Source: Roseibium polysiphoniae | GTDB lineage: Bacteria > Pseudomonadota > Alphaproteobacteria > Rhizobiales > Stappiaceae | Reading direction: 5' to 3' | NCBI RefSeq assembly: GCF_014842925.1 | Contig: NZ_JACYXJ010000004.1 | Location: 496,001 to 560,000, forward strand | Length of the DNA: 64,000 bases | Shown: positions 17,549-25,595 of the stretch, piece after piece | How the letters are laid out: each line of letters begins with the position of its first letter | How positions within the stretch are numbered: the stretch's first letter is position 1 | The notes under the pieces: generated by a model | What the model was told of the DNA's origin: nothing | The model's input: the letters and a program-made list of their open reading frames with translations, nothing else | The model's database searches: none | Translations under genes and position numbers: made by a program

Positions 17549-18079
17549 GTGTCTCAAGAAACGCAATCCTTTGGCGCGCTGACCCGTGCCTTGAATGTCC
17601 TCAGCAAGATTTGTCTCTTTGCCAGTTCATTCTCGCTCGTTCTGCTTGTTGTGATTTTTGGCTGGCTGGTCTTCGGGCGATATGTTCTCAATGTTACGCC
17701 GACTTGGGTCGAGCAGCTTTCGTTGCTTCTCGTTGGCTATATCGCTTTCGTTGGCAGTGCCACTGGCGTGCATGAAAACAGCCACCTTGGCGTTACCCTT
17801 TTTCGAGAGATGCTCGGCAGTCCTTTCTGCGAAATCGCAAGCGCCCTGGCAGATCTCATCCTAGCCGCTTTCGGCATTGTCATGATGGTTGCCTGTCTCG
17901 AGCTCATGCGGTTCGGATGGTCTACCAACCTTCCGATGCTCAACATTCCTGAAAGCTTCCGCACATTGCCCGCTCTCTTGTGTGGCGGGTTCACTTGCCT
18001 CTTTGCCGGAACCCGTGGCGTTCTGCAAATCATCCAACTGTTTCATACCGCTGACGCCAGCGACGAACGGAGCCTTTAA
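17549..18079 (+). CDS. dctQ: TRAP transporter small permease DctQ
   Basis: This is the small membrane subunit of the second TRAP system, 176 residues from GTG 17549 (VSQETQSFG), with AGGGTGGG just upstream. A longer frame reaches back to 17504, but that lies in the loop of a terminator hairpin. Four hydrophobic segments and the family motifs TWVEQLSLLLVGYIAFVGSA and HENSHLGV are visible. It is 4 bases ahead of dctM, so the two are translated together. Confidence 0.9.
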   Translation: MSQETQSFGALTRALNVLSKICLFASSFSLVLLVVIFGWLVFGRYVLNVTPTWVEQLSLLLVGYIAFVGSATGVHENSHLGVTLFREMLGSPFCEIASALADLILAAFGIVMMVACLELMRFGWSTNLPMLNIPESFRTLPALLCGGFTCLFAGTRGVLQIIQLFHTADASDERSL

Positions 18080-18082
18080 GTC

Positions 18083-19363
18083 ATGGGTCTCGCAATTTTG
18101 CTGGGAGCGTTCGGCGGCTGTCTGCTGCTTGGCGTGCCTGTTGCCTTCGCGATGGGGATTGCCGCGGCCTCCGCCTTCTTCTACGAGGGCTTCCCGCTTC
18201 TGATTACCTTCCAGAGAACCATCTCGGGTATCTCTGTTTTCTCGCTTCTGGCAATTCCATTCTTCGTTTTTGCCGGCGAAATCATGCTTCACGGCGGCAT
18301 CGCCGCGCGGCTGGTTCGGTTCGCTTCAGCCCTGGTTGGCCATGTTCGCGGCGGCCTTGCCTCCGTGAACATCTTCTCGAGCATGCTCTTCGGCGGCATC
18401 TCTGGTTCTGCGGTCGCTGACATCTCCGCCCTCGGCTCTCTCCTCATTCCGGTGATGAAGGAAAAAGGCTACAGTGGAGACTACGCGGTCAACGTGACGG
18501 TGACCTCTTCGATCGCGGGTATCGTGATCCCGCCAAGCCACAACATGATCATTTTCGCGGTCGCCGCGGGCGGTGGCATTTCAATCTCCAAGCTGTTTCT
18601 CGCCGGCGTGGTTCCTGGCATGCTGATGTGCATTTGCCTTGCCATCGCCGCCTATGCCGTTGCGATTAAGCGGAACTATCCTGCCGAACCGTTCCCCGGA
18701 TGGCGCGCTGCGCTGGTTGCAGCGGGAGCTGCTATTCCTGGTCTCGTTACCGCGGTGATTATTGTTGGAGGTGTGTTGTCAGGGGTCTTTACGGTCACAG
18801 AATCTGGCGCATTCGGCGCAATTTATGCGCTGGCCCTGACCGTCTTTGCCTATCGCTCTTTGTCCTGGAAATCCTTCGCGACGGCAGTGACCTCGGCGGT
18901 GCGAACCACGTCGATGGTTATGATCCTGATCGGCTTTGCCAGCGCCTTCGCCTATCTGCTTGCGCTCTATCAAGTGCCGACGCTCTTGACCAATATGCTG
19001 GTCACGATCTCGGACAACCCGATTATCATTCTTCTCATGATCAACGTCATGCTGCTGATGCTTGGAATGATCATGGATATGGCCGCTCTGATCCTTATCT
19101 GTACGCCCATCTTCCTGCCGATTGCGCGGGAGATCGGGATGGATCCGATCCAGTTCGGTATCATGCTGCTTGTGAATCTGGGTCTGGGTCTGTGCACACC
19201 GCCCGTTGGTACGTGCCTTTTCGTGGGCTGTGCTGTGGGCAAGGTCAAGATCGAGCAGGCCTTAAGGACCATATGGCCCTTCTACCTGGCTTTGCTGTTC
19301 GCCTTGATACTGGTCACTTATGTTCCCGCGATTTCGCTGACGCTGCCAGCGATGTTCGATTGA
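18083..19363 (+). CDS. dctM: TRAP transporter large permease DctM
   Basis: This is the large membrane subunit, 426 residues with about 11-12 hydrophobic helices and DctM signatures: IPFFVFAGEIM, FGGISGSAVADISALGSLLIP, IVIPPSHNMIIFAVAAGG and the C-terminal LGLCTPPVGTCLFV. It follows dctQ by 4 bases and is followed after 21 bases by the RraA-like gene. It has full family length and no sign of disruption. Confidence 0.95.
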   Translation: MGLAILLGAFGGCLLLGVPVAFAMGIAAASAFFYEGFPLLITFQRTISGISVFSLLAIPFFVFAGEIMLHGGIAARLVRFASALVGHVRGGLASVNIFSSMLFGGISGSAVADISALGSLLIPVMKEKGYSGDYAVNVTVTSSIAGIVIPPSHNMIIFAVAAGGGISISKLFLAGVVPGMLMCICLAIAAYAVAIKRNYPAEPFPGWRAALVAAGAAIPGLVTAVIIVGGVLSGVFTVTESGAFGAIYALALTVFAYRSLSWKSFATAVTSAVRTTSMVMILIGFASAFAYLLALYQVPTLLTNMLVTISDNPIIILLMINVMLLMLGMIMDMAALILICTPIFLPIAREIGMDPIQFGIMLLVNLGLGLCTPPVGTCLFVGCAVGKVKIEQALRTIWPFYLALLFALILVTYVPAISLTLPAMFD

Positions 19364-19384
19364 GGCACGAGGAGGGACCACGCA

Positions 19385-20104
19385 ATGGTAACCAATACCG
19401 AGAAATTGGACGCTGCCGTTCTCGAAGTCTTCAAGAACGCATCGACCCCTAGCATCGCAACCTTGCTCTACAAGCGCGGGCTTCGGACGAACTTTGTTCA
19501 AGGGGTCTCGCGGCTTGGCGGTGATCGGCCAAACATGGTGGGGCAGGCTTTCACGCTGCGCTACATTCCGGCACGGGAAGACCTCAATCAGCTGGAGGTC
19601 TTCAAGGACCCGGAGCATCCGCAGCGGGTCGCAGTCGAAACGGTCCCAGAGGGACATGTGCTAGTCATGGATTGCCGTGGCGATGCGTCAGCGGCGTCCG
19701 CTGGCGGGATCCTTGCCAAGCGCCTGGAATATCGCGGCTGTGCGGGTATTGTGACGGATGGTGGCCTGCGCGACACCCATGAAATCAGCAAACTCAGGCT
19801 TCCGGCTTATTGCGCGGCCGCGTCCGCGCCCACCAATCTGACCAAGCACCATGCCATCGACCTGAATGTTCCCATCGGCTGTGGCACTGCGCCCGTTTTT
19901 CCCGGGGACCTCGTCGTTGGCGATGCGGACGGTGTGATCATTGTGCCGCTTCATATGGCGTCAGAGATTGCCGCGGAGATCCAGGACATGGAGGCTTTTG
20001 AAGCATTTGTGCTGGACGAAGTCGCCAAAGGGTCAAGCATCATTGGCCTCTACCCTCCAAGTGCGGAAACCCGCGCGCGTTTTGAGGCTTGTTCCAAGAA
20101 GTAA
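19385..20104 (+). CDS. RraA-like / HMG-CHA aldolase family protein
   Basis: This is a 239-residue protein of the RraA/demethylmenaquinone-methyltransferase-like fold, which includes 4-hydroxy-4-methyl-2-oxoglutarate (HMG/CHA) aldolases. The motif GGILAKRLEYRGCAGIVTDG followed by GLRD supplies the arginine and aspartate that bind pyruvate and the divalent metal, and GDLVVGDADGVIIVP follows. GAGGAGGGA precedes ATG 19385. At the end of a TRAP operon, a catabolic aldolase or oxaloacetate decarboxylase role is more likely than control of RNase E. The substrate is unknown. Confidence 0.8.
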   Translation: MVTNTEKLDAAVLEVFKNASTPSIATLLYKRGLRTNFVQGVSRLGGDRPNMVGQAFTLRYIPAREDLNQLEVFKDPEHPQRVAVETVPEGHVLVMDCRGDASAASAGGILAKRLEYRGCAGIVTDGGLRDTHEISKLRLPAYCAAASAPTNLTKHHAIDLNVPIGCGTAPVFPGDLVVGDADGVIIVPLHMASEIAAEIQDMEAFEAFVLDEVAKGSSIIGLYPPSAETRARFEACSKK

Positions 20105-20424
20105 TAGGTTTGGCCGCCGGCACCGCCAAAGCTTCAAAGCTGTTGTTGGATCAGAGGCGCATAAACCCACTGCACGTCGCGTTTCATAATTCGACGGCTC
20201 TGCGCCCAGCGTATGCCAACGCGCGCCGGGCATCGGTTAGTGACTCCAGCCGCAAACTCAATTTGTCGCAGCACGTGTGAAATCGAATGCCTGAATGTCG
20301 GTTTGGGAACTATCGCCAGTTTTGGTGATGAGTATCTTGGCCGCCAATTCTTGAGCAATTCAAGGTCGGAAGGATCTTCGAATGGGGGCTCTGCACCGGT
20401 TCTTTAAAGACGTGGAACAGCGCA
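20105..20424. other. gene-free stretch between rraA-like gene and purU
   Basis: About 320 bases without a credible gene. Immediately after the RraA-like stop there is a small inverted repeat, TTTGGC at 20109-20114 and GCCAAA at 20125-20130, without a T-run, so at best a weak terminator. I see no other structure and no clear promoter. Confidence 0.5.
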
Positions 20425-21309
20425 ATGACCAAGTACTGTCTGATCGTGAAATGCAAATCGACGCGGGGCATCGTTGGGGCGATCGGAAGCTACTTGGCGC
20501 AGCATGGGTGCAATATCACCGACAGCGCCCAATATGATGATGCTGAATCAGACATGTTCTTCATGCGGATGAGTTTTGTCTCTGAAGAGGGAGCAACGCT
20601 CGAAGCGCTATGCGACGGCTTTGTCGAGACGGCGGAAGCATTCGGTATGGATTTTGGCTTCCATGATGAGAGCCGGAAGATGAAGGTTGTCATTATGGTG
20701 TCGCGCTTTGGCCATTGCCTGAATGATTTGCTTTATCGTTGGAGGATCGGCGCACTGCCTATCGACATCGTCGCTGTCATTTCAAATCACTTGGAATACC
20801 AGAAGGTTGTCGTCAATCACGATATTCCGTTCCATTACATCAAAGTCACCAAAGATAATAAGCCTGAGGCAGAAGCAGCTCAGATGTGGATCATCGAGGA
20901 GACGGGCGCCGAATTGATTGTCCTGGCGCGTTACATGCAGGTCCTGTCGGACGCCATGTGCCAGAAAATGTCTGGCCGGATCATCAACATCCATCACTCC
21001 TTCCTGCCCTCCTTTAAGGGCGCCAACCCCTATAAGCAGGCCTACGAGAGAGGCGTGAAGCTGATCGGCGCGACGTCGCATTATGTGACTGCAGACCTCG
21101 ATGAAGGGCCGATTATCGAGCAGGACATTATCCGCGTGACGCACGCCCAGTCGCAGAATGACTATGTAAGTCTTGGGCGCGATGTCGAAAGCCAGGTGCT
21201 CGCACGCGCTGTCCACGCCCATATTCATCAACGGGCATTTTTGAATGGTAATAAGACAGTTGTCTTCCCGGCCTCGCCCGGTTCCTTTGCATCCGAGCGC
21301 ATGGGTTAA
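20425..21309 (+). CDS. purU: formyltetrahydrofolate deformylase PurU
   Basis: This enzyme hydrolyses 10-formyl-tetrahydrofolate to formate and tetrahydrofolate, balancing one-carbon pools. The 294-residue product has an N-terminal ACT domain (about 1-75; CKSTRGIVGAIGSYLAQHG) and a formyltransferase-fold domain with INIHHSFLPSF (catalytic Asn/His region), GATSHYVTADLDEGPIIEQD (catalytic Asp) and the usual C-terminus. It stands alone on the plus strand. In alphaproteobacteria purU often accompanies demethylation pathways; the sarcosine oxidase genes in this window are 40 kb away. Confidence 0.96.
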   Translation: MTKYCLIVKCKSTRGIVGAIGSYLAQHGCNITDSAQYDDAESDMFFMRMSFVSEEGATLEALCDGFVETAEAFGMDFGFHDESRKMKVVIMVSRFGHCLNDLLYRWRIGALPIDIVAVISNHLEYQKVVVNHDIPFHYIKVTKDNKPEAEAAQMWIIEETGAELIVLARYMQVLSDAMCQKMSGRIINIHHSFLPSFKGANPYKQAYERGVKLIGATSHYVTADLDEGPIIEQDIIRVTHAQSQNDYVSLGRDVESQVLARAVHAHIHQRAFLNGNKTVVFPASPGSFASERMG

Positions 21310-21383
21310 GTCAGACAGCTTGGTCTTTGCCAACCAGGCACTGTCAGCACTGAGCGAGGCCTCGGTGTCAGATATCTGCGTCC

Positions 21384-21770
21384 CTAGCTGAGTGATACGG
21401 TCTTCGTGGACAGGCCGACTGATATCGTCAGAGAGCCCTCGTTGATGAGCCAGCGGCGCAGGGAGTATGTTCTTGCGCCAGACGCGTGCATTGGATCAGC
21501 GTCTGCTATCGCACGCGCTTCTGCCAGCGAAGCAGCCCGATAGATAATCAAGCCTGCTCCCTCCATCATATCTCCTGCTGCATTCGAAACGGGTCCTGCC
21601 AAAACCAACGTTCCTTTGCTTTCCAGCTCCCGTTGATACGCGAGGTGCTTTTCAAGGTTTTCAGGAACAGATGCCGGGCCGCCGGCGGGGACGGATTCGA
21701 CAGCAAACAGCTCCAGCGCAAGCGCACCTCGGTTCCTAGCGACTTCTTTGTATGCGTCCCATGCGGGCAT
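21384..21770 (-). CDS. YciI-like domain protein
   Basis: This is a small protein with a ferredoxin-like YciI/YCII fold, 128 residues from ATG 21770. AGAGGT lies 8 bases upstream, and the longer GTG frame at 21821 would put an operator palindrome inside the gene. Visible motifs are HLAYQRELESKGTLVLAGPV, the GAGLIIYRA strand and ADADPMHASGARTYSLRRW with the conserved Asp-Pro-His-like region. Such proteins are often found in aromatic catabolic clusters, with unproven dehydratase or lyase roles. It is divergent from the FAH-nitroreductase operon. Confidence 0.78.
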   Translation of the reverse strand: MPAWDAYKEVARNRGALALELFAVESVPAGGPASVPENLEKHLAYQRELESKGTLVLAGPVSNAAGDMMEGAGLIIYRAASLAEARAIADADPMHASGARTYSLRRWLINEGSLTISVGLSTKTVSLS

Positions 21771-21796
21771 GCTGCTGACCTCTGATGTGGGTGTGA

Positions 21797-21816
21797 AAAT
21801 AATATCGATATTATTT
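21797..21816. promoter_or_regulatory. 20-bp perfect palindrome, ATCGAT-centred operator
   Basis: AAATAATATCGATATTATTT is its own reverse complement. It lies in the gap between the divergent YciI-like gene (start 21770) and the FAH gene (21884). Related ATCGAT-centred sites occur near 28731, 33108, 41011 and 41211, which suggests a shared regulator across this catabolic region. Confidence 0.7.
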
Positions 21817-21883
21817 GACACGTGAATGAAAAATCGTCAATTAATGGGCAATCAAAATTTGAGGAAATGAGCAAGGAGCCGAG

Positions 21884-22765
21884 ATGAAACTGATCGTTGG
21901 CAATACGGGTGAGGGCAACGCGGTGTTTCTCGTTGAGGGGGAACTTGCAACGAATCTGACCGAGGCCTTTCCAGAGGTTGGTTCTGACCTGATGGGCTTG
22001 ATCGGGTCGCCTAGCCTGGCCGCACAGGTTGCGAAAGGTGCACCGGCGAAGGAAAAGGTTCCTGTATCGTCGATCGAGCCGGCGTTGCCGGTTGAGCAGC
22101 CGAGCAAGATCATCTGTCTTGGACTGAACTATGTCGATCACATCAAGGAGGGTGGGTACGCCGTGCCGGATTACCCGGCCCTGTTCATGCGGTCTCTCAA
22201 TTCCATGATGCCCGCGGGTCAGCCTATGGTTCGCCCAACTTGCTCTGAGCGTCTCGACTATGAAGTCGAGCTGATGCTTATCGTCGGCAAGGGTGGTCGG
22301 CACATCAAAGAGGAAGACGCTCTTTCACACGTCTTCGGCTACACGGTCTTCAATGACGGTTCGGTCCGCGACTATCAGCGCAAGACCCACCAGTGGACGC
22401 CAGGCAAGAACTTTGACCAGACCGGTGCGGTCGGGCCTTTTGTCGTTACGCCGGATGATCTGCCGGAAGGCGCAGTCGGTTTGAAAATCGAGAGCCGCGT
22501 GGGCGACGAAATCCTTCAAAGTGCAAATACCTCTGACATGATGTGGTCGGTTGCTCGAACCATTGCGACCATCTCGGAATATACGACGCTGGAAGCAGGC
22601 GACTTTATTGCCATGGGAACTCCCCCCGGCGTCGGTCATGCCAAGACGCCTCCGCGGTGGCTGCGGCCTGGAGAGGTGGTTGAAGCAGAGGTTGAGGGAA
22701 TTGGCATCTGTGCCAGCCCGATTGTGGATGAAGCCGACTTTGCGAGCAAGGCTGCTGCCGAATGA
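21884..22765 (+). CDS. fumarylacetoacetate hydrolase family protein
   Basis: This is a FAH-superfamily enzyme of 293 residues, cleaving C-C bonds or processing 2-oxo-enol acids with a divalent metal. It has the metal-binding stretch ERLDYEVELMLIVG, the FGYTVFNDGSVRDYQ motif, WTPGKNFDQTGAVGPFVV and TPPGVGHAKTPPRWL, which is typical of catabolic 5-oxopent-3-ene-tricarboxylate or ureidoglycolate-like members. AAGGAG precedes ATG 21884. It overlaps the nitroreductase gene by 4 bases. It might serve as a 2,4-diketo-3-deoxy-L-fuconate hydrolase for the sugar locus upstream, but the aromatic context is nearer. Confidence 0.88.
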   Translation: MKLIVGNTGEGNAVFLVEGELATNLTEAFPEVGSDLMGLIGSPSLAAQVAKGAPAKEKVPVSSIEPALPVEQPSKIICLGLNYVDHIKEGGYAVPDYPALFMRSLNSMMPAGQPMVRPTCSERLDYEVELMLIVGKGGRHIKEEDALSHVFGYTVFNDGSVRDYQRKTHQWTPGKNFDQTGAVGPFVVTPDDLPEGAVGLKIESRVGDEILQSANTSDMMWSVARTIATISEYTTLEAGDFIAMGTPPGVGHAKTPPRWLRPGEVVEAEVEGIGICASPIVDEADFASKAAAE

Positions 22766-23427
22766 GTGCGTTGACTGGAGAAGCGCTGGAGTTGGCCCGC
22801 GCTCATGCACAGGCGGTCGTGCGCGATTTGCGCGCGACAAAGACCCGGCTTGATGATCCCTCGATCGATCTGATCTTGAGAGAGGCGCGTTCACACTATG
22901 CCTGGCAAGACCGGGATGTGCCTGAGGCGCTTCTTCGCACGCTCTACGAGATTACGGCGACAGGGCCGACCAGCATGAACTGTTGCCCGGCTCGCTTTAT
23001 CTTCGTGCGCAGCGAGGCGGGCAAGGATCGGTTGGCGAAGTCATTGAAAGCCAAGAATATCGACAAGATGAAGGCCGCGCCCGTGACTGCCATCATTGCC
23101 TATGATCCGGAGTTTTGGCGCGAGTTGCCGTATTTGTTTTCACATGAGGACAGGCGGCCACATTTCGAGGGAAAGCCTGAGCACTCCGAAGCAACCGCCT
23201 TTCGAAACTCAACTCTGCAGGGCGCATACTTCATGATCGCAGCAAGAGCGCTTGGTCTCGATGTTGGAGCTATGTCCGGCTTTTCAAATGCGATTGTTGA
23301 TGAGGAGTTCTTTGCTGAAAACGGCTGGAAATCGAATTTCCTCTGCAATCTCGGGTACGCGGACGAAACTGCATTGTTTCAGAAGCTACCAAGGTTCACC
23401 TTCGAACAGGTCTGCAGCTTTCTTTGA
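22762..23427 (+). CDS. nitroreductase family flavoprotein (RutE/HadB type)
   Basis: This is an FMN-dependent oxidoreductase of 221 residues, with the FMN-binding loop ATGPTSMNCCPARFIFV, HSEATAFRNSTLQGAYFMIAA-type central helix (LQGAYFMIAARALG) and GAMSGFSN near the flavin. This pattern is close to RutE (malonic semialdehyde reductase) and HadB. It is translationally coupled (ATGA) to the FAH gene, so both probably act on the same pathway intermediate. It may reduce an enal or semialdehyde; reduction of a nitroaromatic is possible but unproven. Confidence 0.85.
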   Translation: MSALTGEALELARAHAQAVVRDLRATKTRLDDPSIDLILREARSHYAWQDRDVPEALLRTLYEITATGPTSMNCCPARFIFVRSEAGKDRLAKSLKAKNIDKMKAAPVTAIIAYDPEFWRELPYLFSHEDRRPHFEGKPEHSEATAFRNSTLQGAYFMIAARALGLDVGAMSGFSNAIVDEEFFAENGWKSNFLCNLGYADETALFQKLPRFTFEQVCSFL

Positions 23428-23920
23428 GGTTAGGCATGTCGTTGAGGATCAAGAAAACTGTCGGCCTTCGGGCGAACGGGAGCCGGGGCTCCTGGTATCG
23501 AACGGGCCTTTTCGCTCGTGATCTTGTGCTGACCATTGATGGCCCGAGGAGCTTGGCAGGTCCAAGTCAACAGGGGCGGCAATCGGAGGTTTGATCTGCG
23601 GCACGAATGCTATTGGCCATAAGTGTGCCAAGCATTCGAGCCTGATTTAGGTGAGATGACGCTCACCGCTGAAAGTGGGTTCGATAGACGTGGGACTGCT
23701 CTTGAGGAGGAGATTGACGTCCCAACCAAGTCCATCAGCCTGAAAGTGTCCCTGCAGTGGGGCACTTTCGAATGACGGCCTGCGACGAGGTTCTGAAAGT
23801 GTCGCCAGGTTCTGCCCATTGTCGAAGTTGTTTCAGGAGGTGGGAACAACTCTCAGCATCGAGTGGGTGGCGAGTTGACGTGCATGCAGGGTGAGGCCTG
23901 CAAAATTGGGAGGAAGAGAA
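23428..23920. other. structured gene-free leader region before third TRAP operon
   Basis: About 490 bases without a convincing gene but rich in dyads. CGAATGCT-TGGC pairs with GCCAAGCATTCG across 23604-23638; GTGAG pairs with CTCAC across 23651-23666; GAAAGTGTCCC at 23742-23752 pairs with GGGGCACTTTC at 23759-23769. The word GAAAGTG recurs at 23671, 23742 and 23795. A short open stretch encoding EPDLGEMTLTAESGFDRRG lies on the plus strand without a start, so the region may be a gene remnant, an intergenic repeat or a structured leader RNA. The ribosome site GGGAGGA at 23909-23915 belongs to dctP. Confidence 0.5.
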
Positions 23921-25003
23921 ATGAAACACTTGTTCAAGCTGACAGCGCTCGGTCTGGCTATGTCCTGCGCGACGGCCATGCCAACATTTGCCCAAGAGAC
24001 CATTCGGGCAGTCGTCATCGATGGCTACCCGGCGCGAGCGCTTTGGGTGAAAGAATTTTCAGAGTTCTTTATCCCTGAAGTCGATAAGCGGCTTGCCGAG
24101 ACCGGCAACTACAAGATGGACTGGCAGGAGAGCTACGGCGGCGCGATCGTGAAGCCCAAGGGGGTTCTGGAGGGGATCCAGCTTGGCCTTGGTGATATTG
24201 GTATCGTTACAACGATTTTCCACTCTTCGAAGCTTCCCAGTCAGGCATTGGCTGCCGTGACCCCGTTTGTTGCGCCTGATGCGCGCGTGGTTGCGAAGGC
24301 CGTTGACGAGATTGCTCAGGAATTCCCTGCCATGCAGAATGAATTCGACAAGCAGAACCAGGTTTACCTGGCGACGGGCGTCGTCCTGGACAGCTATCAG
24401 GTCTTCAGCAGCCAGCCGATTGCGTCTCCGAAGGATCTGGACGGCACGAAGGTTGCCGGTGCCGGTATGAACCTCCGTTATCTCGAAGGTTTGAACAATG
24501 CTGCCGGTGTGCGCGGTGGTCTGACCGATTTCTACAACATGGTACAGACCGGGCTCGTCGGTTCCGCGATGCTCTGGCCGGAAGCAGCTGCAACCTTCAA
24601 AATCGCTGAGGTCGCTCCTTACATGCTGAAGGTTGATTTTGGCGCTGTGAACTCCAAGACGGTTACGGTCAACAAGGACTATTGGAACAAGCTTCCAGAC
24701 GAAGTCAAAACCGTTTTGCGTGAGGTCGCCGTTGAGTATCGCGATCATATCGCCGAGATCTCCATGGACCGCGCGCGTGAAGCGCTCCTGAAGTACATGG
24801 ACGCCGGCGGCAGCATTGTCGAAGTCGACGATCTCGCCCGGGCGGAATGGGCCGAAGCGATGCCTGACATCGCTGCAGAATGGGCTGCCGGGTTGGACAG
24901 CAAGGGCCAGGATGGTTCAGGGATGCTGAAAGCCTATTTGGCCAAGCTAGAAGCTGGCGGCTATTCCGGTGTTCGTGACTGGTCAGCCGGTCTGTCGAAC
25001 TAG
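23921..25003 (+). CDS. dctP: TRAP transporter substrate-binding protein DctP
   Basis: This is the periplasmic binding protein of the third TRAP system, 360 residues from ATG 23921 (MKHLFKLTAL), with GGGAGGA upstream; the open frame extends 10 codons further. The signal peptide ends near FAQ-ETIRA. It belongs to a divergent DctP branch: the family arginine region is not obvious, and it has SYGGAIVKPKGVLEGIQLGLGDIG and QTGLVGSAMLWPEA. This branch is often linked to aromatic or sulfonate-like acids, and the intradiol dioxygenase at the end of the operon fits an aromatic ligand. That link is inference. Confidence 0.88.
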   Translation: MKHLFKLTALGLAMSCATAMPTFAQETIRAVVIDGYPARALWVKEFSEFFIPEVDKRLAETGNYKMDWQESYGGAIVKPKGVLEGIQLGLGDIGIVTTIFHSSKLPSQALAAVTPFVAPDARVVAKAVDEIAQEFPAMQNEFDKQNQVYLATGVVLDSYQVFSSQPIASPKDLDGTKVAGAGMNLRYLEGLNNAAGVRGGLTDFYNMVQTGLVGSAMLWPEAAATFKIAEVAPYMLKVDFGAVNSKTVTVNKDYWNKLPDEVKTVLREVAVEYRDHIAEISMDRAREALLKYMDAGGSIVEVDDLARAEWAEAMPDIAAEWAAGLDSKGQDGSGMLKAYLAKLEAGGYSGVRDWSAGLSN

Positions 25004-25034
25004 TCTCAAATCAGAGCTCGAAGAGGCAATTTGT

Positions 25035-25595
25035 ATGACGGGTGTCGTCTCTACCGCCCTTTCGAGCCTGTCGCTTGCGGCGAACCGCATTGCGACGGCT
25101 GCCAATGTCATTGGAACGCTCGTCGTTCTTGGACTGGTTGCCGTCGTGAACTTCGATGTCGTGGCGCGTGGGGCGTTCAACATGCCCTTTCGCGGCGCCA
25201 TTGAAGTGGTTCAGTTCTCCATGGTTCTGATTGTCTTCTTTCAGCTTCCAGACGTGGTCCGCTCCAACAGGCTCACTCGTTCCGATGGTTTTTTGATCTT
25301 GCTTGGCCTCACAAGACCAAGGCTGGCCGGTGTGATCCGCCGGCTGATAGATCTTTTGTCCTGTGTGATCATGGTGCTCATCACCGTCGCCTTGTGGCCG
25401 GAGTTCGTGGAGATGTGGCACACGAACGACTACTTTGGCATCCCAGGTGTTTTCACTGCGCCCTGGTGGCCCATCAAACTCACGATCGTCTGTAGCGCTG
25501 CTCTATGCGCAGTGCTTTTTGCAATCAAATCCTTGGGCATTGAGCCGGATGCGTCCGCCATCTCGAACAAGAGTGCGAAAGGGCGCCAGGAATGA
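25035..25595 (+). CDS. dctQ: TRAP transporter small permease DctQ
   Basis: This is the small membrane subunit of the third TRAP system, about 186 residues from ATG 25035, with AGAGG 8 bases upstream; a frame from 24969 is open but overlaps dctP. Four hydrophobic segments are visible, with VNFDVVARGAFNMPFRGAIE after the first helix and VVQFSMVLIVFFQLPDVVRS, where family members place a polar break. The start of dctM overlaps its stop by 4 bases. Confidence 0.87.
   Translation: MTGVVSTALSSLSLAANRIATAANVIGTLVVLGLVAVVNFDVVARGAFNMPFRGAIEVVQFSMVLIVFFQLPDVVRSNRLTRSDGFLILLGLTRPRLAGVIRRLIDLLSCVIMVLITVALWPEFVEMWHTNDYFGIPGVFTAPWWPIKLTIVCSAALCAVLFAIKSLGIEPDASAISNKSAKGRQE

Noticed and set aside
23610..23849. 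79-codon open frame on the minus strand in the 23.4-23.9 kb gap
   Set aside because: No ribosome site and no family resemblance; it runs through several hairpins and is not a convincing gene or transposase remnant.
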